Of a stretch of DNA of 20,937 bases, positions 1-5,424 are shown one piece after another. The translations under genes and the position numbers were made by a program. Under the pieces are notes generated by a model. That model was given only the letters and a program-made list of their open reading frames with translations, was not told where the DNA came from and searched no databases. The stretch comes from Candidatus Nitrosopumilus sp. GTDB lineage: Archaea > Thermoproteota > Nitrososphaeria > Nitrososphaerales > Nitrosopumilaceae. Position 1 is the stretch's first letter, and each line of letters opens with the position of its first letter. The stretch covers positions 1-20,937 of the forward strand of contig DAOWGL010000184.1 in assembly GCA_030637455.1 (NCBI GenBank). The letters are read 5' to 3'.

Positions 1-59
1 CTCCAACTAAGGCAATACTCATAATCTGGAGGTCGCGAGTTCGAAACTCGCCCCCGGCA
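1..59 (+). tRNA. tRNA-Met-type (CAT), 3' part, cut by window edge
   Basis: Seen: a loop CTCATAA (18-24, anticodon CAT), a 3' anticodon strand TCTGG, a variable loop AGGTC, a perfect T-arm (GCGAG/CTCGC around TTCGAAA, 35-51), an acceptor 3' strand CCCCGGC (52-58) and discriminator A59. No CCA is encoded. The sequence just before the loop (CAATA) does not pair with TCTGG, where CCAGA would be expected. This suggests that bases 1-16 are the end of an intron in the 5' anticodon strand, near position 30/31; non-canonical tRNA introns are common in Thaumarchaeota. The 5' half lies outside the window, so the identity, elongator Met, is likely rather than certain, and a pseudo-tRNA is possible. Confidence 0.72.
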
Positions 60-61
60 CA
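44..61 (+). repeat. Left copy of 18-bp tRNA-end direct repeat (attL-like)
   Basis: AAACTCGCCCCCGGCACA, the T-arm 3' strand, acceptor strand and first bases after the tRNA, is identical to 7169-7186 in the same orientation. Extended to 44-66 versus 7169-7191 the match is 22 of 23. A repeated tRNA 3' end is the classic mark of an element integrated at a tRNA gene by site-specific recombination. Confidence 0.7.
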
Positions 62-85
62 CATTAGGCTTCTAACTAAACCTAT

Positions 86-139
86 GATGCCGCACCAGGT
101 TCAAAACTATGCAGAACTAGGCAGTTTCTTTACGGCATC
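86..139 (+). repeat. Inverted repeat GATGCCG/CGGCATC
   Basis: A perfect 7-bp inverted repeat (86-92 with 133-139) encloses 40 nt just downstream of the tRNA. Its right arm belongs to a 14-base direct repeat, CGGCATCAAACTAA (133-146), that recurs at 7148-7161 beside the second tRNA-end copy. It may be a remnant tRNA-like fold, a recombinase arm-type site or chance. No function can be assigned. Confidence 0.35.
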
Positions 140-206
140 AAACTAAAAGTTCAACACCGCAAATTGGTTGATGAGTTCAAACTCATAATCTTGTATAGAT
201 TATCTA

Positions 207-518
207 TCATAATCCACAACACGTACGAAGTGAACGTACAGGTTGAATTGATCTGTTGATTTTTTTTCCATTAATGGATTTGATGATTACGTTCTCAGAC
301 TTTGAAATTACTCTAAAATTTTGACCTTCACCAATAGAATCTAGGTATTCATTGATAGACGTAGTAACATGGGATGTATCTATAATATCATCATCTTCAA
401 CGGGAGACAAAATAAATTCATGATGCTTTATTACAGGAATTGCTCCAATCTCATCTGAGACATAAATTAGTAATTCATGCTTGATAGGTAAAACTTCAGA
501 ACAATCCACAGTAATCAT
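207..518 (-). CDS. Hypothetical protein, 103 aa
   Basis: I do not recognise this protein. It starts with ATG at 518, is acidic in the middle (EDDD around residues 41-44), and ends in a basic stretch with two adjacent Cys (SLRTCCGL). It has no membrane helix or signal peptide. It is divergent from the membrane protein at 633 with 114 bp between them. The alternation of hydrophobic and charged residues is protein-like and the frame is intact from a normal ATG, which is why I keep it. Its lineage distribution cannot be judged from sequence alone. Confidence 0.55.
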   Translation of the reverse strand: MITVDCSEVLPIKHELLIYVSDEIGAIPVIKHHEFILSPVEDDDIIDTSHVTTSINEYLDSIGEGQNFRVISKSENVIIKSINGKKINRSIQPVRSLRTCCGL

Positions 519-632
519 AATTTTTTTGAAAACAATATTCCATATAGGTCCATCTCCAAATATATCAAAAGTTTTTGTAAGGATTTAATCAGACACATCT
601 TTATCATTCTCTTAAAACTAAAACAAATTCTT

Positions 633-1136
633 GTGAAGCAGACAAACAAAACAATCAGTCACAGATTTGAAACATTAATTGTGTTTGGAGCAATTACCGC
701 AATTTTGTTTCCGATAAGATTAATTTTTGTGACATATGTTACAGATAACTGGTTTGCATCATTTGGCTTAATTGCAGTTATTTCATTGACTTTGGTAGTT
801 CTAGCTAAAAGAAACAAGATGGGAAAATTTGGTCAGTTATTTGTCAGAGTTATGAAAAAATGGAATACGGGGAACCGGCAATATTTACTGTACATACCGC
901 CAATTCTGTTGTTGATTGTAAGTATAGGGATAATTTCGCTAATCAACATGTATGATTCAAACATAGATTCCGGAAATGAGATTGTGAATTTTCTTGTTAT
1001 GAGATTTGGATCTGTTAATGAACAATCGTTTGGATGGATGCTCCATTTTTATACGGTTTTTCTAGTTGAAGTTTTAGAAGTATTAGGATCCATAATATTT
1101 TTTCGAATGACGATATTGAAAATACAGTTGCAATAA
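633..1136 (+). CDS. Four-helix integral membrane protein, unknown function
   Basis: The frame opens with GTG at 633 and encodes 167 aa. Four hydrophobic segments are visible at about residues 15-37, 42-59, 86-106 and 132-158. A basic loop (AKRNKMGKFG...RVMKKW) lies between helices 2 and 3 and should be cytoplasmic. There are no recognisable catalytic motifs. A weak TATA-like TTTATCA lies about 30 nt upstream of GTG. The gene sits inside the candidate island and is followed by a long non-coding region. Small membrane proteins of this kind are frequent lineage-specific genes in Thaumarchaeota; the function is unknown. Confidence 0.6.
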   Translation: MKQTNKTISHRFETLIVFGAITAILFPIRLIFVTYVTDNWFASFGLIAVISLTLVVLAKRNKMGKFGQLFVRVMKKWNTGNRQYLLYIPPILLLIVSIGIISLINMYDSNIDSGNEIVNFLVMRFGSVNEQSFGWMLHFYTVFLVEVLEVLGSIIFFRMTILKIQLQ

Positions 1137-1380
1137 ATTTTTATTAAAAAACATAATTTTCATCATCGCTTTTGATTTAAGATCAAACTCTTGATGTTTG
1201 GAATCAGAATTAGATAATCATAGTAAGACTATTCAAATCTTGACTTTGATTAATTCTAATTTGTGAATAGTTTGAATATGTCTTTGCAAGAATCCCTCTA
1301 CCAGATGTTTTTGACAGTAAGGACATCCTATTCTATTAACCATACCTATCGCCCATTTTTACGAAAATTGTAAATTAGAT

Positions 1381-1505
1381 AAAGATGATCTTGTAATCTG
1401 TAAATATTACAAAAGTTAACGAGAGAAAATAGAATTAGAATAAATATTACAGAAAAAGCAATGTTTCAGACTTTAACGAAGATTTCTTCTTGAACATCTG
1501 AAACA
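1381..1505 (+). ncRNA. Repeat unit 1: promoter-like box plus hairpin (candidate sRNA)
   Basis: The box at 1381-1413 is the most diverged of three related copies: it shares AAAGATGATC with copy 2 and ends in ATTACAAA where copies 2 and 3 end in GTTACAAA. It contains its own dyad TTGTAAT/ATTACAA. A TATA-like TTAGATAAAG straddles its left edge, so a transcript would start near the right edge of the box. 81 nt after the box start comes a 9-bp perfect inverted repeat TGTTTCAGA (1462-1470) with TCTGAAACA (1497-1505), enclosing a smaller GAAGA/TCTTC hairpin. No ORF of note is present. A structured RNA is inferred; its 3' end is unknown. Confidence 0.4.
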
Positions 1506-1566
1506 ATTAGAGTTTAAGACCACTAACGAGATGGCTATTTTGGTGACAACTCTGTTTGTGTTTTTC

Positions 1567-1580
1567 TGTAATAATATTAC
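1567..1580. repeat. GTAAT-AAT-ATTAC inverted repeat
   Basis: A perfect 5-bp inverted repeat with a 3-nt spacer lies about 16 bp upstream of box copy 2. Its half sites resemble the TTGTAAT/ATTACAA dyad inside box copy 1, so it could be a regulator-binding site for the array. In AT-rich sequence such short dyads also arise by chance. Confidence 0.25.
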
Positions 1581-1595
1581 GGCATAAAATTACTT

Positions 1596-1764
1596 AAAGA
1601 TGATCGTGAAATTTTGAAATGTTACAAAATGAACAAGTATTGTAATTGAATTAAAATTTAAAACAACGAGATACATGGAAAACACGTTAAATCAAGGACG
1701 TATTCCTAACATGATGTGTTTTCCAGACCAGTCATTCTACGACGCAGAACAACAGCTTCTCGTT
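1596..1764 (+). ncRNA. Repeat unit 2: promoter-like box plus structured segment (candidate sRNA)
   Basis: The box at 1596-1628 matches copy 3 at 30 of 33 positions, with the last 22 identical, including GTGAAATTTTGAAATGTTAC. A TATA-like CTTAAAG (1593-1599) sits about 26 nt before the GTTAC end of the box, as expected for an archaeal start site. 80 nt after the box start a perfect 10-bp inverted repeat TGGAAAACAC (1676-1685) / GTGTTTTCCA (1716-1725) is enclosed by a second 7-bp pair AACGAGA (1665-1671) / TCTCGTT (1758-1764). Two nested stems in intergenic DNA argue for a folded RNA of about 100 nt. No ORF above a few codons starts here. Confidence 0.45.
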
Positions 1765-1790
1765 ATAATCGATACATCAAAATAATATTT

Positions 1791-1913
1791 AACAATGATC
1801 ATGAAATTTTGAAATGTTACAAATCCTAATAATCAAAGAGTTTGTGTTTTAGTTCAATACTCCAAAGAACAAATCTCAAGAGGCTTGAACCTTTCTTGGG
1901 AATAAAATGAGAT
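1791..1913 (+). ncRNA. Repeat unit 3: promoter-like box plus weak inverted repeat (candidate sRNA)
   Basis: The box at 1791-1823 is nearly identical to copy 2 and is preceded by a TATA-like ATATTTAAC. 82 nt after the box start comes ATCTCA (1873-1878) paired with TGAGAT (1908-1913), with a small CAAG/CTTG hairpin inside. This stem is the weakest of the three, but its offset from the box agrees with the others (81, 80, 82). The unit ends just before the stop codon of the convergent gene at 1945. Confidence 0.35.
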
Positions 1914-1944
1914 GCAAGTCTAGAAGTAAGCTATTCTAACAAAA

Positions 1945-2214
1945 TTAAAAAATGTAAACATAATTGGCCAAACCATCATCACCTGTATCACCCTTCATAC
2001 CTTTATCTAGAAAATATTCTTCGATATCTCTTCCGTCTTTTTCACTATTTGTAGACCAATCTTTCCAATATTTTACTTCTTTACCATCATTTTCATGTTT
2101 GTCTTTTCGAGTTTTTGGTTTGTCAGAAATTCCTATGGTCGATATAGTATAATCTGCTTTTTTTGAACGGTTTACTCTACCTTCAATTTCAGAAATTATG
2201 TCAGATTTATTCAT
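1945..2214 (-). CDS. Small hydrophilic protein, possible GIY-YIG-like fold
   Basis: The protein is 89 aa with ATG at 2214, and a TATA-like TTCTTAAGTAAA lies about 25 nt upstream. Residues 21-40 (DYTISTIGIS, then P, R and H in spacing P-x2-R-x3-H) recall the beta-strand and Arg/His part of GIY-YIG domains. They are followed by WKDW and RDIEEYFLDKG, where a Glu could play the metal-binding part. The C-terminus (ANYVYIF) is hydrophobic. The similarity is by eye only and the protein is shorter than usual GIY-YIG nucleases. The charged composition and the clear promoter support a real gene. Confidence 0.6.
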   Translation of the reverse strand: MNKSDIISEIEGRVNRSKKADYTISTIGISDKPKTRKDKHENDGKEVKYWKDWSTNSEKDGRDIEEYFLDKGMKGDTGDDGLANYVYIF

Positions 2215-2551
2215 AATAATAAAAGATGTAACTTTTACTTAAGAAAATGTTTTTGATAAGAGGTTTATTTGAGAGAAAAAGAAATTCCTCGACGGCTTTC
2301 CACACCCAAGAATGTGGATCAATGATCTGAACAAATCATTCATGAGTATTATAAACAATTTTTGTATAACAAACATCATGAAAGATAATAATAATTCAAA
2401 TCCATCTTGGGAAGAGGTTAGAGGTCTAGCTTGGATATTTGTTGAAGAATAAGTCTAGATTTGAGGATTCAGGCATAACAAAATTGCAAGGTGTTTAACT
2501 GAACTAACAAAACCCGATGGGAGTTTTAGATTCAACCCCACGGGGATTCAC
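2215..2551. other. Intergenic stretch with small hairpins and one micro-ORF
   Basis: This 337-bp stretch holds two consecutive short inverted repeats, CCACA/TGTGG (2299-2316) and AATGAT/ATCATT (about 2322-2341). It also holds the micro-ORF at 2378-2452 and a CCCCACGGGG palindrome (about 2536-2545) just past the uspA stop codon. On the minus strand that palindrome could slow polymerase after uspA, but no T-run follows. I see no larger gene. Confidence 0.3.
2378..2452 (+). CDS. Micro-ORF, 24 aa, promoter-supported
   Basis: An ATG at 2378 opens 24 codons ending in TAA at 2450-2452. The peptide starts MKDNNNSNPS and continues with a Trp-containing acidic/hydrophobic part (WEEVRGLAW, IFVEE). A good TATA-like ATTATAAAC (2348-2356) is centred 26 nt before the ATG, the same spacing as at clear genes in this window, so a leaderless transcript starting at the ATG is plausible. 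The hairpins at 2299-2341 precede it. It could also be the remnant of a longer gene. No homology is recognised. Confidence 0.3.
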   Translation: MKDNNNSNPSWEEVRGLAWIFVEE

Positions 2552-2974
2552 CTACTTGATTACCAATACAGGAATTTTTGAGCTGTGAACGATAGCAGTT
2601 GATACACTTCCAAGAAGCATTTGCTTTAGGGTTCCACGTCCTCTAGCACCAATTACAATAAGATCAAATTTCCCTTTTTGAGCAAAATCAATTACCTCTT
2701 TTGCCTCGTGTCCAAACACAATTTTCTTTTTGAATTTGATAGAGTTTTTTATCACTTGATTTTTTGCAGTATCGAGGAATTTCTCTACTTTTTTTAATTC
2801 ATTTTGTGTTTGAGGAACATAAATCAAATTAGGGTTATCAAATGCTGTACGCAAAACATACAGAGCAGTAATAGAAGAATTACATTTTTTTGCAAGAAAA
2901 ATTGCCTTTGTTAGTGCCTTGAAGGAGCTTTTTGAACCATCCATAGGAACAAGAATTGTTTTAATTTTCTCCAT
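2552..2974 (-). CDS. Universal stress protein (UspA family)
   Basis: This 140-aa single-domain Usp has the expected length for the family. It opens with the strand motif ILVPMDGS (residues 7-14), and the nucleotide-binding signature G-x2-G-x9-G-S is intact at Gly109, Gly112, Gly122 and Ser123, so it belongs to the ATP-binding class. It ends with the canonical PVLVIK strand. Usp proteins are cytoplasmic dimers that bind ATP and act in stress tolerance; the specific role here is unknown. The ATG at 2974 lies about 26 nt downstream of a TATA-like TTTTTAAGTC, suggesting a leaderless monocistronic transcript. A cluster of inverted repeats lies upstream (3054-3096). Confidence 0.95.
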   Translation of the reverse strand: MEKIKTILVPMDGSKSSFKALTKAIFLAKKCNSSITALYVLRTAFDNPNLIYVPQTQNELKKVEKFLDTAKNQVIKNSIKFKKKIVFGHEAKEVIDFAQKGKFDLIVIGARGRGTLKQMLLGSVSTAIVHSSKIPVLVIK

Positions 2975-3053
2975 ATGTGATTTTTACAAATGAGACTTAA
3001 AAATGAAATGAGTAATGTCAGGGTTGAAAAGTATTCAAGGAAATAATCATCTA

Positions 3054-3096
3054 ACGAGTTAAACTGACTCGTGAATATTTCAAATCAAAATTTCAC
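3054..3096. promoter_or_regulatory. Two adjacent inverted repeats upstream of uspA
   Basis: ACGAGT (3054-3059) pairs with ACTCGT (3067-3072) across 7 nt. The next dyad, GTGAATATTT/AAAATTTCAC (3071-3096), has two mismatches. Read on the minus strand, the second begins GTGAAATTTTGA, a 12-mer also present in box copies 2 and 3 of the 1381-1913 array. The sites lie 80-122 nt upstream of the uspA start and just past the 3' end of the gene at 3133. They could be operators or a terminator-like fold; this is inference. Confidence 0.3.
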
Positions 3097-3132
3097 ATTA
3101 ATCTGACCAATAGTCAAGATGAAAACAATTCA

Positions 3133-3570
3133 TTAATTCAATGGTTTGTTAAACTGTGAAAGTGTCTTGGCATAAGATTCCATCATCACATGCATAAGAT
3201 TATCAAATGATTTTACAGCAGAAATCCTCATTTTAAAATACTCATCCCAATATTTTTTATTCATATCAATGAATTCCAGATAACTTTTCTTCATTGATTC
3301 TGAATTTGTTTTAATTTGTTTTAGTATTATAGGATCAATGTTTAATTTATCAAAAAACTCTTTTTCAGAAACATAGCAAGTACCAAAAAGATCATCAAAC
3401 ATGTGGAGATATTCATTGTATAAATTGGAATAATTTTGGAATACTGATGGCACTTGAGATTCTAATTTTTTAATAATTTCTGAAGTATCTGTTTTTAATA
3501 CATCACAAATAGATACATCATTTTCATTTTTTATGTTTGATTTAGAGGAATCATTCATAGAAATAGACAT
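3133..3570 (-). CDS. Helical cytoplasmic protein, possibly phasin/PhaE-like
   Basis: The protein is 145 aa with ATG at 3570, and a TATA-like AGATTAAAT lies about 25 nt upstream. A polar N-terminal 30 residues rich in Ser, Asn and Asp precede a body that looks almost wholly alpha-helical. Aromatic/Met-rich stretches (YNEYLHMFDDLFG; MNKKYWDEYFKMR; NLMHVMMESYAKTL) suggest long amphipathic helices. The pattern resembles phasins and PhaE-type polyhydroxyalkanoate synthase subunits, which some Thaumarchaeota carry, but no pha gene is nearby and the resemblance is only in character. Otherwise it is an unknown protein. Confidence 0.6.
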   Translation of the reverse strand: MSISMNDSSKSNIKNENDVSICDVLKTDTSEIIKKLESQVPSVFQNYSNLYNEYLHMFDDLFGTCYVSEKEFFDKLNIDPIILKQIKTNSESMKKSYLEFIDMNKKYWDEYFKMRISAVKSFDNLMHVMMESYAKTLSQFNKPLN

Positions 3571-3645
3571 GTCATCATCAGATTTAATCTATTTTCCATG
3601 TTGAACTTTTAGTTTGAGGCTATAGCATCGGATACTGCATGAGAG

Positions 3646-3900
3646 TTAACCTTCTTGATCTATACTTCCGCCCTGACCATACAATACATGCATGGTAAAA
3701 GTATCAGTAACATCAGGGTGAATCCTCAATCTTTTGATAATTTGTTCTACTCCGTTAGGATCTGAAGTTTTAATTTTTATGAAAATATCATATTTTCCCC
3801 ATATGCCGTTAATTTCAACTATTTCTGGTAATTCTTTGAGTTCAGAAATGACATTTGATTCACTACCAGTGTTGCAATTAATGAGAATGTATGCTTGCAT
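3646..3900 (-). CDS. Stand-alone Lrp/AsnC ligand-binding (RAM) domain protein
   Basis: The 84 aa correspond to the AsnC_trans_reg/RAM fold only: AYILINCNTGSE, then VISELKELPEIVEINGIWGKYD and IFIKIKTSD, with the typical GxYD-type turn at about residues 35-38. There is no helix-turn-helix. Such single-domain proteins form ring-like oligomers and bind amino acids or similar effectors; in archaea they may modulate full-length Lrp partners. ATG at 3900 is about 25 nt from a TATA-like TTTATTTAT. The short acidic tail (GGSIDQEG) is unremarkable. Confidence 0.88.
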   Translation of the reverse strand: MQAYILINCNTGSESNVISELKELPEIVEINGIWGKYDIFIKIKTSDPNGVEQIIKRLRIHPDVTDTFTMHVLYGQGGSIDQEG

Positions 3901-3985
3901 ATCTTAAATCCTATTTATGATAAATAAAGATCATCATACGGATTACGTAAATTTGTAAAATTAGTCGTAAAATATACTATAGTTG

Positions 3986-3993
3986 TTAAATAG
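3986..3993 (+). promoter_or_regulatory. TATA box of the 17-aa micro-ORF
   Basis: TTAAATAG is centred about 24 nt before the ATG at 4013, the spacing seen at leaderless genes in this window. A second TATA-like TATACTATA lies at 3973-3981. Confidence 0.4.
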
Positions 3994-4012
3994 ATTTTTT
4001 GTAATTATTACT

Positions 4013-4066
4013 ATGGAGAATTTTATAGAAAAGGTTCTTGATTTTATTACATCTATTTTAGGTTAA
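4013..4066 (+). CDS. 17-aa amphipathic micro-ORF
   Basis: ATG 4013 to TAA 4064-4066 encodes MENFIEKVLDFITSILG. Hydrophobic residues at 4, 5, 8, 9, 11, 12, 15 and 16 fall on one face of a helix, with Glu, Lys and Asp on the other. It has its own TATA box and a strong hairpin with a T-tract at its end, so the whole looks like a self-contained small gene. The size and amphipathicity recall phenol-soluble-modulin or type I toxin peptides, but no homology is claimed. The transcript may equally be a small RNA in which the ORF is incidental. Confidence 0.4.
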   Translation: MENFIEKVLDFITSILG

Positions 4067-4090
4067 AATAACCTAAAATTTTATTTTTTT
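4055..4090 (+). terminator. Hairpin and T-tract terminator-like element
   Basis: A perfect 11-bp stem ATTTTAGGTTA (4055-4065) / TAACCTAAAAT (4069-4079) with a 3-nt loop is followed by TTTATTTTTTT on the + strand. The stem includes the last three codons of the 17-aa ORF. This is the best intrinsic-type terminator in the window. On the minus strand, where the gene at 4100 ends, the T-run lies before the stem instead. Confidence 0.65.
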
Positions 4091-4099
4091 ATAAATTAT

Positions 4100-4846
4100 T
4101 TAGAATAGTTTTCCAGTTATTGCATCCACTCGGGCAACTGCAACTTTTTCTTTATTATCATAACATTTTGCCTCATAAATTGGAACAAATATTTCATGAA
4201 ATTCAGTAATGACGTATTCTTCATGATTGATTTTGATATCTAATGTCAGTTGTTCTTTGAGTTTTTCTACCAGTTTTTCAAAAATGGCATCATCAGTAAT
4301 TTCAATTTTTCTGATATGCCCTTTGTTAATGTCTAATGTGCGTTGAGTATAATTCTCAACAGCATCAGAATTGGTACTATATGAAAAATCAGTTTCAAAT
4401 CCATTATTATCTAAATATAAAATATCAGCAATATTTTTCACAGCATTCTCAGTTACATTAATCACCAAATCTTTTTTGGTAATGCCAACACCACGCTTCA
4501 TTTTTTTACCAAATTTTTTCCAAACGCCAGATGGATCTAACACAGGGAATTTTTCATTGCCTATAGATAATTCTGCAACATCAGAATCAACTTTAATCGT
4601 ATACGAAGCTTTTCGATTAAAATCAATCTCATAGTAACCTGAAACAAAAATTACTTGTTCTAAATACAAAACAGGGTTTTCAACTTTTACTTCTTCAGGC
4701 TTTGGATGTCTTAATGCAGAACCAAATAGAGATGTTTTTTTCTTTTCTATTACGTTCATTACATCTTGAGGCATTAGTTTTGTTTTGAGAACAATAATTT
4801 GTTTTGTTGGAATATTATTTGGTTTGAGAGTTCCTTTAGGGGTCAA
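4100..4846 (-). CDS. Hypothetical protein, 248 aa
   Basis: I do not recognise this protein. A TTG at 4844-4846 is the only credible start, because an in-frame TGA lies six codons upstream. There is no signal peptide or membrane span. The C-terminus (PIYEAKC...VAVARVDAITGKLF) resembles the closing beta-hairpin seen in many PepSY-like or lipoprotein-type repeats, where a substrate-facing strand ends in a D-x-x-TGK turn. A basic patch (WKKFGKKMKRGVGITKK) lies in the middle. It starts 25 bp after the stop codon of the SHOCT-domain gene at 4872, so the two are probably cotranscribed and may act together. Confidence 0.7.
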   Translation of the reverse strand: MTPKGTLKPNNIPTKQIIVLKTKLMPQDVMNVIEKKKTSLFGSALRHPKPEEVKVENPVLYLEQVIFVSGYYEIDFNRKASYTIKVDSDVAELSIGNEKFPVLDPSGVWKKFGKKMKRGVGITKKDLVINVTENAVKNIADILYLDNNGFETDFSYSTNSDAVENYTQRTLDINKGHIRKIEITDDAIFEKLVEKLKEQLTLDIKINHEEYVITEFHEIFVPIYEAKCYDNKEKVAVARVDAITGKLF

Positions 4847-4871
4847 TTTTATTTCAAATCCTCACACATAT

Positions 4872-5351
4872 TCAAATTCTATCTAAGATCTTTTTCTTTT
4901 TCTCGTTGAATTCTTTATCAGTAATAATTCCCAATTCTTTGAGTTTAGCTAGTTTTTCTAAAATTTCAAGGCTGGGGGCACCATATTGTGTGCCAAGTTT
5001 GATTCTACCTACAATTAATTCAAAAAATTGAAAAAAAGCATTAACAATTTTTTTATAAAATTTAGGGCTTTTCTTTTTTAGCATACTTTTTTGCTCTAAA
5101 CCTTTTTCTCTAATTTTTAATGAATTAATTTTTAACGTTTTCAGATATTCTTGAGATTTAAGAAAATCAGTAGTATTGTCAGTAACTTGATTAATTTTTT
5201 CTAGAGATTCTTTACCCAACTGCTTTCCGTGTTCGATAGTTTGAGCATAATTATTTGCAACATCGTCTAGAATATTCTCTTGTTTTTTCTTGAGGGTTTT
5301 TCTAAAATTTTGTGATTTTTCTTTTTTATTGACCATGTTTTTTATGTACAA
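4872..5351 (-). CDS. SHOCT-domain protein with coiled-coil N-terminus
   Basis: The last ~32 residues (EILEKLAKLKELGIITDKEFNEKKKKILDRI) form a clear SHOCT domain, a short two-helix module with L-x-x-L-G-I-I-T-x-x-E-F usually found at the C-terminus of membrane-associated or scaffolding proteins. The first ~110 residues are Lys/Glu-rich and predicted helical or coiled-coil. A hydrophobic amphipathic patch (NAFFQFFELIVG) may touch the membrane. Start: TTG at 5351 is about 24 nt from a TATA-like CTTAAAATA, while ATG at 5336 (MVNKKEK) is the alternative with a short leader. It lies upstream of the unknown gene at 4100 in the same direction. Confidence 0.8.
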   Translation of the reverse strand: MYIKNMVNKKEKSQNFRKTLKKKQENILDDVANNYAQTIEHGKQLGKESLEKINQVTDNTTDFLKSQEYLKTLKINSLKIREKGLEQKSMLKKKSPKFYKKIVNAFFQFFELIVGRIKLGTQYGAPSLEILEKLAKLKELGIITDKEFNEKKKKILDRI

Positions 5352-5424
5352 GGTTATAGTGCTAAGGTGTTATTTTAAGATCCACATTGCTAGGCATACT
5401 ATGAATTGAAAAGGATGCACGAAT

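Noticed and set aside
1381-1413. C/D box guide RNA
   Set aside because: TGATC in the box lacks the full RTGATGA C box, and no matching CTGA D boxes are found at suitable distance.
1381-1823. CRISPR array
   Set aside because: The three boxes are about 200 bp apart, imperfect, and lack uniform spacers or cas genes.
1964-2152. 62-aa plus-strand ORF
   Set aside because: It is the antisense shadow of the better-supported minus-strand gene at 1945-2214; composition (Ser/Pro/Phe repeats) is typical of a reverse frame.
4013-4090. Riboswitch
   Set aside because: The hairpin ends its own transcription unit and is not in the leader of the next gene, which runs on the opposite strand.
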